In this document: positions 20,591 to 28,400 of the stretch, piece after piece
Position numbering within the stretch: the stretch's first letter is position 1
How the letters are laid out: each line of letters begins with the position of its first letter
Assembly: GCF_024505055.1 (NCBI RefSeq)
Contig: NZ_JANIBL010000008.1
Span: 1 to 64,000 of the forward strand
DNA: 64,000 bases
Source of the DNA: Methylomonas rosea
GTDB taxonomy: Bacteria > Pseudomonadota > Gammaproteobacteria > Methylococcales > Methylomonadaceae
Direction: 5' to 3'
The notes under the pieces: model-generated
Seen by the model: only the letters and a program-made list of their open reading frames with translations
Database searches by the model: none
Told to the model about the DNA's origin: nothing
Position numbers and translations under genes: made by a program

Positions 20591-21319
20591 TTAAGGTTTA
20601 AAAGTTTGGGCGTCAATAATTTGACCGGTGTTGCCGATACTGGCATCGCTAAATAGGTAAACATACAGCGGATTCAGGCTAATCATGCTTGGCAGCCTGG
20701 TTTTATCTTCGGCCGGGTAAGCTCTCTTCCGCAACGGCGAATCCACCGGCCCTGGTACCAAAGTATTAACACGGATTTTTTGTCCTGCTTCCAGTTCTGC
20801 GGCCAGAATGCCGGCGAAACCTTCCAGCGCGATTTTCGCTACGCCGTAAGCGCCGGAATAGGCCTGGACTTTGCGCGCTGACGAATCGGAAATAAAGACG
20901 ATGGACGCATGCTCGCTACGTTGGAGCAAGGGCAACAACACCCGGCATAGTAGGAAAGGTGCGCTGAGATTGACGTTTAACGCATGCCCCCAATCCTTGG
21001 TTTTGTAGTTGGCGATGGGGCTGTAGGCGCTAAACTCCACCGCCGCATGCAATACACCATGCAAAACACCGTAGCGTTGCGCTATCGCCTCCGCCATTTC
21101 TTCATATTGTGCTTCGCTGGCGCCGGCCAGATCGAAGGGATACATCACCGGTTCCGGACCACCGGCAGCGACAATGGCATCGTAGACTTTTTCCAGCTTG
21201 GGAATGCTTTTATCCAGCAGAATGATTTGCGCACCCTGCCCGGCTAAAGCCAGCGCCGCCGTACCGCCCAGACCACCACCGGCACCGGTGATAAGTAAAA
21301 CTTTATTGCTTAATGACAT
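20591..21319 (-). CDS. Short-chain dehydrogenase, YciK family
   Basis: A 242-residue classical SDR. The cofactor motif TGAGGGLG is at about residues 11-18. The catalytic set is Ser in FISDSSARK with Tyr and Lys in YSGAYGVAKIALEG. VLHAAVE replaces the usual NAG segment. The end, NPLYVYLFSDASIGNTGQII, matches YciK-like proteins. The start overlaps the phosphatase stop by ten bases. In Pseudomonas a YciK-type SDR also follows ubiG and mupP, so this order is conserved. The substrate is not known. Confidence 0.85.
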   Translation of the reverse strand: MSLSNKVLLITGAGGGLGGTAALALAGQGAQIILLDKSIPKLEKVYDAIVAAGGPEPVMYPFDLAGASEAQYEEMAEAIAQRYGVLHGVLHAAVEFSAYSPIANYKTKDWGHALNVNLSAPFLLCRVLLPLLQRSEHASIVFISDSSARKVQAYSGAYGVAKIALEGFAGILAAELEAGQKIRVNTLVPGPVDSPLRKRAYPAEDKTRLPSMISLNPLYVYLFSDASIGNTGQIIDAQTFKP

Positions 21320-21981
21320 AAATTAGCGTGTATCCATTCCATCAATTGTGGCGGTTGTTCGATTAGGGCGTCTGCGCCCCAGCTGTGGGGTTGGTCATCG
21401 CTTTGCAAATAGCCGTACAAGGCCGCCAGGGTTTTCATATTAGCTCGCTTACCGGCAATAATGTCGTGTACGGCATCGCCTATATACACGCAATTTTGCG
21501 GCGACACGCCGGCTTGGCGGCAGGCAGCCAGCATCGGTTCCGGATGCGGTTTGCTGTTGGGTGTGGTATCGCCGCTAACAATGCAGGCCGCCCGTTCGCT
21601 AAGTTGCATCGCATCCATCAAGGGCACGGTAAAACGGGATTTTTTATTGGTGACTACACCCCACTTCAAACCAAGTTGCTCTATGGCGGCCAAGCTATCG
21701 GCGATACCCTGAAAGAAGCGGCTGTGTTCGGCGATATTCTGTTCGTAGGTGTCCAGCATAAACGCCAGCATCTGTTGCGCCAGACTGTCGTCTACGCTCA
21801 CACAATGCTTGATCATCGGCAAGGCGCCGTGGGAAATGAAGGGCCGCACCGTCTCGGCAGGCGCTTCGGAAAAGCCGTGGGCAAGCAACGTCTTGTTCAA
21901 ACAGGCAATCAGATCCGGCGCGGTATCGACCAGGGTCCCGTCGAGATCGAACAATACGCAATCCAGTTTAAATCCGCTCAT
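21310..21981 (-). CDS. HAD-family phosphatase, phosphoglycolate or MurNAc-6-phosphate type (Gph/MupP)
   Basis: A 223-residue HAD hydrolase with motif I DLDGTLVDT (nucleophile Asp near residue 12), motif II VVTNKK, and motif IV region YIGDAVHDIIAGKRAN. An alpha-helical cap lies between them. Sequence alone does not separate Gph (phosphoglycolate clearing) from MupP (peptidoglycan recycling). The neighbours ubiG and a YciK SDR are those of mupP in Pseudomonas, which favours MupP by context. The ATG at 21981 follows AAGG and is six bases after ubiG. Confidence 0.85.
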   Translation of the reverse strand: MSGFKLDCVLFDLDGTLVDTAPDLIACLNKTLLAHGFSEAPAETVRPFISHGALPMIKHCVSVDDSLAQQMLAFMLDTYEQNIAEHSRFFQGIADSLAAIEQLGLKWGVVTNKKSRFTVPLMDAMQLSERAACIVSGDTTPNSKPHPEPMLAACRQAGVSPQNCVYIGDAVHDIIAGKRANMKTLAALYGYLQSDDQPHSWGADALIEQPPQLMEWIHANLCH

Positions 21982-21987
21982 GCTGCC

Positions 21988-22695
21988 TTACTCGGGGCGC
22001 TGAAACGCTGCTATATAGTTGACGCCGATATCTTTACCCAAATTAAAGCGCTTGTTAAATGGGCTATATTCAATACCGACCATCCCTTGCAACTCAAGCC
22101 CCGCGCTTCTGGCCATTTGTCCGAGCTCGGATGGCTTGATAAAGGTTTTATAGTCGTGCGTGCCTTTGGGTACCATTTTTAGCACGTGCTCGGCAGCGAC
22201 GATTGCCAGCAGCCAGGCTTTCGGCACCCGATTCAAGGTCGAAAAGAACACCATGCCGCCCGGTTTTACCAACCTCGCACAAGCGGCTATAACGGAAGCG
22301 GGATCGGGCACGTGCTCCAACATTTCCATGCACGTGACATGGTCGAAACCTGCCGGTTGTTCCTCGGCCAGTTGTTCAGCGCTGATTTTCCGGTAACTGG
22401 CATTCACACCGGTTTCCAGACCATGCAAATCGGCAATATCCAGCAAATCTTCGCTTAAATCGACACCCAACGCGTCCGCACCAGCTTTCGCCAAGCCTTC
22501 GGTAAGAATCCCGCCGCCGCAGCCGACATCCACTACTCTCTTGCCTTGCAAATCAGCGTATTGCTGTATGAACTGCAAGCGCAGGGGATTGACGTCATGC
22601 AAGGTTTTAAACTCGCCGTTCGGGTCCCACCAACGCTCGGCCTGGGAGCCGAACTTATGAATTTCGTGAGGATGTACGTTTTCTGTCGCTGTCAT
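21988..22695 (-). CDS. ubiG: UbiG, bifunctional ubiquinone-pathway O-methyltransferase
   Basis: A 235-residue SAM-dependent methyltransferase that performs both O-methylations in ubiquinone synthesis. Motif I is VVDVGCGGGILTEGLA (about residues 55-70). HKFGSQAERWWDPNGEFK at the N-terminus, MEMLEHVPDPASVI, and the end GIEYSPFNKRF are diagnostic for UbiG. It is the first gene of a tight minus-strand set with the phosphatase, SDR and sufT. Its product S-adenosylhomocysteine is a possible substrate of the deaminase encoded just upstream. Confidence 0.95.
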   Translation of the reverse strand: MTATENVHPHEIHKFGSQAERWWDPNGEFKTLHDVNPLRLQFIQQYADLQGKRVVDVGCGGGILTEGLAKAGADALGVDLSEDLLDIADLHGLETGVNASYRKISAEQLAEEQPAGFDHVTCMEMLEHVPDPASVIAACARLVKPGGMVFFSTLNRVPKAWLLAIVAAEHVLKMVPKGTHDYKTFIKPSELGQMARSAGLELQGMVGIEYSPFNKRFNLGKDIGVNYIAAFQRPE

Positions 22696-22837
22696 AATGC
22701 CAACCTGCTCATAGGGCTATAGTTTACTGTATTACTAGGTTATTCGTCATGCGCCAACTTTCTGCTCCAAACTCTTCATCGCTGTGTTAGGTACGAAGAT
22801 CGGTATCGAGGCTGCTGTTTCGGCGCCAATACGCCAC

Positions 22838-24160
22838 TTAGCTAGTGGGGTGCTCCTGCAAACGCTCTTGCCAAAGCTTGATTTTTTGTCTGAGGCCCGG
22901 CACATCGAAAGACGTCAACTCGCGTTTGCGCAGCAATTGCTTACCGTTTACCCACACATCGGTGACTTGGTGCCGACCGGCGGCATAGACGATCTGCGCC
23001 AGTGGATTGAACAAGGGTTGAGTTTCCAGTTCGCCCAGATCTATTGCCACCACGTCCGCGGCTTTACCGATAAGCAGCGAACCGATTTCAGCGTCCAAGC
23101 CTAAGGCCTTGGCGCCGTTAATGGTCGCCATTTGCAATGCCGTCGTCGCGGACACCGCGCTGGCATCGCCGGCCACACCCTTCCCCAGCAAGGCCGCTGT
23201 ACGCATTTCCGAGAGCATATCCAGATCGTTATTGCTTGCGGCGCCGTCGGTGCCCAAGGCCACATTGATGCCGGCCGCCAGACATTCAGCCACAGGACAA
23301 AAGCCGCTGGCCAGTTTCAAATTGGATTCCGGACAATGTACGATGTGGCCGCCGGTCTCCGCGTAAAACCGGATGTCTTCACTAGACAATTGCGTCATAT
23401 GCACCGCGATAAATGACGGTGTCAGCAAACCCAACTCGTGCAAACGCTGTAGCGGCGTTTGGCCGTTTTTACTTTTTTGCTCGTCGACTTCGTGCGCGGT
23501 TTCGTGCAAATGCATATGCACGGTCAGATTCATCTCATCGGCATAGGTAATTACATTACGTAAAGGCCCGTCCGACACGGTATACGGCGCATGGGGCGCA
23601 AACGAGGTGCTGATCAATGTTTCATGCCGGAGTTGCTCGTGCAGCGCCAAGCCCTTGGTCAGATAGGCGTCCGCGTTTTCCGCCCATACGGTCGGAAAAT
23701 CAAACACGATCAAACCGATATTGGCGCGCATGCCGTGTTGCAAGGCTTGTTGGGCGACGATTTCCGGAAAAAAGTACATATCGTTAAAGCAGGTGGTGCC
23801 GCAGCGCAGCATTTCGGCAATCGCCAAGTCGGTGCCATCTCTGACAAACGCCTCGCTGACCCATTTTTGCTCGGCCGGCCAGATATGGTTTTGCAGCCAG
23901 TCCATCAGATGCAGGTCGTCGGCAATGCCGCGCAGCAAGGACATCGCCGCATGCGTATGACAGTTAATCAATCCCGGAATCAGCGCGTGCCGCTCCAGCA
24001 CTTCGACATGCCGCGCTTGGTACTTTGAAATTGCCTGCTCGGTCGGTAACAAATCGACAATTCTGCCGTCGTCTATCACAAGACTGGCGTGCTCATGGAT
24101 TGCGGACACCGGCTCAACCGGTATAATCCAACGGGCTTGAATGAGAAGGTCGACCAGCAT
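22838..24160 (-). CDS. mtaD: 5-methylthioadenosine / S-adenosylhomocysteine deaminase
   Basis: A 440-residue TRZ/ATZ-type amidohydrolase. Metal ligands are in NCHTHAAMSLLRG (HxH), HMHLHETAHEVDEQ, AVHMTQLSSED and GTDGAASNNDLDM. The residue pattern and length match MTA/SAH deaminases such as the Pseudomonas enzyme encoded next to ubiG and mtnA. It converts methylthioadenosine to methylthioinosine in a salvage route that leads to MtnA, whose gene is at 31288. The ATG at 24160 has a GGAG site. A 142-base gap separates it from ubiG. Confidence 0.87.
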   Translation of the reverse strand: MLVDLLIQARWIIPVEPVSAIHEHASLVIDDGRIVDLLPTEQAISKYQARHVEVLERHALIPGLINCHTHAAMSLLRGIADDLHLMDWLQNHIWPAEQKWVSEAFVRDGTDLAIAEMLRCGTTCFNDMYFFPEIVAQQALQHGMRANIGLIVFDFPTVWAENADAYLTKGLALHEQLRHETLISTSFAPHAPYTVSDGPLRNVITYADEMNLTVHMHLHETAHEVDEQKSKNGQTPLQRLHELGLLTPSFIAVHMTQLSSEDIRFYAETGGHIVHCPESNLKLASGFCPVAECLAAGINVALGTDGAASNNDLDMLSEMRTAALLGKGVAGDASAVSATTALQMATINGAKALGLDAEIGSLLIGKAADVVAIDLGELETQPLFNPLAQIVYAAGRHQVTDVWVNGKQLLRKRELTSFDVPGLRQKIKLWQERLQEHPTS

Positions 24161-24277
24161 GGGTGCTCCCGCTATGCAAAACGGCGATTATACCTCGTTA
24201 GCCGGCTTGCTCGCCTGCGGAGAAACTTGTTGCAGCCCAGGCTATTTCACCTGCACCCTATGGACGGCCACATCTTT

Positions 24278-25399
24278 ATGAGCAGCAACCAAACGGTCAC
24301 ATCGGCGACTATCCTCATTGTGGACAACACGCCGGAAAACATCGCTACCCTCGGCAATCTGCTTCAGCCCTACTATTCCCTGCGCGTTGCCATCAACGGC
24401 GCCCGCGCGCTGGCCTCGGCCAATTCCGACCCGCGCCCCGATTTGATTTTACTGGACGTCATGATGCCGGAGATGGACGGCTACACGGTTCTCACTAGAC
24501 TGCGCGAAACCCCGTATACCGCCGACATCCCCGTCATTTTTGTCACTGCTTTGGACGCCACGGACGATGAAACTCTGGGCCTAGCACTAGGCGCTGCTGA
24601 TTACATCACCAAGCCCCTGCGGCCCGCCATTGTGCTGGCAAGAGTGCGCAGCCAACTGGAATTGAAGCAGGCCCGCGACCGGATGCGCGATCAAAACCTC
24701 TGGCTGGAAGCCGAAGTTGCCAGACGCATGAAGCAAAATCAACTGATTCAAGATGCCAGCATGCGCGCCCTGGCCAGCCTTGCGGAAACCCGCGACAACG
24801 AAACCGGCAATCACATTTTACGCACCCAGGGCTACGTTGAGGTGTTGTGCCAGGAATTGGTGCGCATGCACCACCCGGAAATTCGCGATAAACATAGCAT
24901 CGAGCTAATCACCAAAGCCGCGCCATTACACGATATAGGTAAAGTCGGCATCCCAGACCAGATCTTGCTTAAACCAGGCAAATTGACCGAAGACGAATGG
25001 ACCATCATGCGTACCCACTCGGCTTTGGGTGCCGAAGCGATCAGCCGCGCCATTCAAGACGAAGCGGATCAATCCGTATTCGATTTTCTGCACGTAGCGA
25101 TGAAAATCGCCCACTATCATCATGAGAAATGGGACGGCAGCGGTTATCCTGCCGGACTGGCCGGCGAAAACATCCCGTTACCGGCACGACTGATGGCACT
25201 GGCGGATGTATTCGACGCCCTGATCAATCGCCGCTGTTACAAAAAGGCCATGCCGCTGGAACTGGCGGTTTCCGTGATTCAAGAAGGCAAAGGCAAGCAC
25301 TTCGATCCGATGATCGTGGATGCATTCAGCAACTGCCTGGAGCAATTTATTTCCATTGCGCTGCGTTACGCCGATACGGAATTTGAGAATGCTGAATAA
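24278..25399 (+). CDS. Response regulator with HD-GYP c-di-GMP phosphodiesterase domain
   Basis: A 373-residue RpfG-like protein. The receiver domain has phospho-acceptor Asp60 in LILLDVMMPEMDG and Lys in DYITKPLRP. A short coiled coil (about 135-165) leads into the HD-GYP domain, with His218-Asp219 in LHDIGKVGIPDQI and the signature HHEKWDGSGYPAGLAGE. It should hydrolyse c-di-GMP on phosphorylation. The frame continues upstream to 24089 but would overlap the deaminase gene; ATGs at 24260 and 24278 are the realistic starts. It lies 70 bases before the giant hybrid kinase, which may phosphorylate it. Confidence 0.9.
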   Translation: MSSNQTVTSATILIVDNTPENIATLGNLLQPYYSLRVAINGARALASANSDPRPDLILLDVMMPEMDGYTVLTRLRETPYTADIPVIFVTALDATDDETLGLALGAADYITKPLRPAIVLARVRSQLELKQARDRMRDQNLWLEAEVARRMKQNQLIQDASMRALASLAETRDNETGNHILRTQGYVEVLCQELVRMHHPEIRDKHSIELITKAAPLHDIGKVGIPDQILLKPGKLTEDEWTIMRTHSALGAEAISRAIQDEADQSVFDFLHVAMKIAHYHHEKWDGSGYPAGLAGENIPLPARLMALADVFDALINRRCYKKAMPLELAVSVIQEGKGKHFDPMIVDAFSNCLEQFISIALRYADTEFENAE

Positions 25400-25469
25400 A
25401 GACATATGCAAAATTTGCCAAAGTCGATGACATGTCAATTGCCTCCAGCCTTTAGAGAGCAAACGTGCA

Positions 25470-28400
25470 TTGCCAATTCAAACCGGTTTTATGCCTAGCC
25501 GGCCCGCGCTGACATACCTAAAGCTCCTCGCGGTTGCCAGTGTTTATGCGCTGACCGGCCGAATTTCGCTGCTTTACTTTAACCCTGACGGTAGCGCCAG
25601 CATTTTTTTTGCTGCCAGTGGGGTAGCGCTGGCCGCAATTTTAATAGGTGGCAAAGACTATCTCTGGGCCGTTTTGCTGGGCGCGCTGACACTCAACCTT
25701 TTACAAGGTAAAGCCCTGCTTACGGCAAGCATCATATCTTTGGGCAGCGTCGCCGCTGCCTGGTTAGGCGCCTGGCTGGTCCGGCAAAATCAGCGGTTCG
25801 ATGCAACGCTGGCTACCTTACGCGACTATTTGCTGCTGATTTTCCTGGGCGGATTTGTTGCCTGTGCGTTGCCGGCGCTGGTCGGCGCGCTGGCCCTGGT
25901 CAAAGCGGGTCTTATCGAGCAGAGCGCCTTTGCCGGTAGCCTTCTGAACTGGTGGATGGGCGACAGTTTGGGGATTATTTTAGTCACACCGTTAATCCTG
26001 GTCTGGCGCGACACCGCATTGCAACTGTTAACCGATTTTTTTGATACCGCCCCCCCGGAACCTTTAACACGGGAAGGCAAATCAGGCTTGGACAGGCCTG
26101 TCCCGAGCGCTGCCGAAGGGCCTATTCCGAACGGAATATTAGTAACAAGTAGCCGCCGTTTAACAAAAGCCAGATATATCGGCGGAGTACTGGCGATGCT
26201 GGTCTTGAATGGCTTACTCGGGCAAATCGTGTTTCTCGACTGGTTACATGCCCATGTTGGGAGCTACGCCAAAAGCCATTGGCTATTTTTATCGATCACC
26301 TGGATAGCTGTGCGGTTTGGCACGCGTGCCACCACGCTGGCCCTGACCATCACCGCCGTGCAGGCCATGCTCGGCAGCAGCCAACATCGCTGGGGATTTT
26401 TCGAGCATGACCTGGGCAATCAACACGAATTGAATTACTGGACTTTCATCTCGGTGTTGTCGATAGTCGGCATGGCGCTGGCTAGTTACTTTTCCGAGCG
26501 ACAGCAGACCCTGGAAACACTCAGCGAAAAGGAAGAACTGTTCCGCACCTTGATAAAAGCCATGCCCGACATGGTCTGGCTTAAAGATCCCAACGGGGTT
26601 TATTTGCTCTGCAATCCCAGTTTCGAGCCCTTATGCGGCGCAACCGAGGAACAGGTAGTCGGCAAGACCGATTACGACTTCGTCAACCAAGAATTAGCCG
26701 ACTTTTTCCGCGAACGCGATTTTACGGCGGTTGCCGCCGGCAAGCCCTGTTTGAACAAAGAGTGGCTGACAACTGCCGACGGTAAACATACAGCCCTTTA
26801 CGAAACCATCAAAACCCCGGTCAAAACCAGCGACGGCAAACTGCTCGGCATATTGGGTGTCGCCAGAGACATCACCCAAGCTCACCATGTCCAAAGGCAA
26901 TTGCAAGAAAGAATCAAGGAACGGCAATGCCTGTTTGCAATTTTTAGCGCAACGGAGGACAAGGACCAGAGCCCCTTCACCATGCTCCAGTCGGTAGCCG
27001 ACATTCTGCCGAGCGGCTGGCAATACCCGGAAATTACCGCCGCCCTTATCGAATGGGAAGGCGTTTTAGTAAGCAGCGCCAATTTCCGCGAAACCCCTTA
27101 CCAACTCAGCGCTCGGCTCAACACCCAAACCGGCGCGCCCGGCCGTATCAGTATTTTTTACCTGGAATCAAGGCCAACGGAACAGGAAGGTCCGTTTCTG
27201 CGGGAGGAGCGCGCTTTACTCGACACAGTAGCCGAACGACTGTCCACGGTTCTCGATCAGCACTTGGTGCATTTGCAACTCAAGGAACGCGAAGAGATTC
27301 ATCGCACTATCGTTGCTCAGGCGCTCGATTCAATCGCACTGATTGCCTCCGGCAGCTTAGGTTTTGTCGAATTCAACGACACGGCCTGCAATAGCCTGGG
27401 CTATAGCCGCGAAGAGTTTGCGCGACTGACGGTGCGCGATATTCTGGCCGATCAAAACCGCATCAAGATTCGCCAACAATTGCGGGCATTGATCAGGCAA
27501 GGCAGCGCCAGCTTCGATACCTTGCACCGCCGCAAAGACGGTAGCTTGCGGGACGTAAACGTCCGTATCAAACGGGTCACATTCCGGGAACACAATTATT
27601 TTGCCGCTATCTGGACTGATACCACCGAGCAAAAACAGCTGCTACAGGAGTTATCGGAGAAAGCCGAACTGCATCGCGTACTGGTTGACAACAGCTCGGA
27701 CGGCATCGTCATCATCGACCAAAGCCACCGGGTGATGGAAGCCAACAAACGCTTCTGCGAGATGCTGGGTTACAAACTCGAACAAGTATTGCAACTTTAC
27801 ACCTGGGACTTCGAAGCTGAATTAACCGAACAACAAATACGCGAAAACTTTTCCGACCTGACGCATACCGACAAGGTCATTGAAACCCGCCATCGCCGAC
27901 AGGACGGCAATTGCTTCGACGTAGAAGTCAGCATGAGCGGCGTCAATTGGGGCAGTAACAATCTGGTATTTTGTGTGTGCCGCGACATTACCGCCCGTAA
28001 GCAAATCACCCATCAACTGGCTGACGAACGCCGCAGACTAGCAGATATAATCGAAGCCACCCACGCCGGCACCTGGGAATGGAATATGCAAACCGGCCAA
28101 GCCATTTTCAACGAACGCTGGGCGGAGATGTTCGGTTACCGACTCAGTGGACTTGAGCCTTTTACTTCGCATAGCTGGGAACAATTCGTTCATCCGGACG
28201 ACCTGAAGCTTGCCAACAGCTTACTGGAACAGCATCTGGCCGGTCATAGCGATTACTACCAGTGTGATCTGCGCATGCGGCATAAGGACGGTCGCTGGGT
28301 ATGGATTGCCGATCGCGGCAGAATCACTCAGCGCACGGCAAACGGTGAACCCTTAATCATCAGCGGCACGCACATGGACATCACCGAGCGCCGCGAAGCC

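Noticed and set aside
21385-22182. 265-codon plus-strand frame
   Set aside because: It runs antisense across the phosphatase and ubiG, both of which have clear catalytic motifs.
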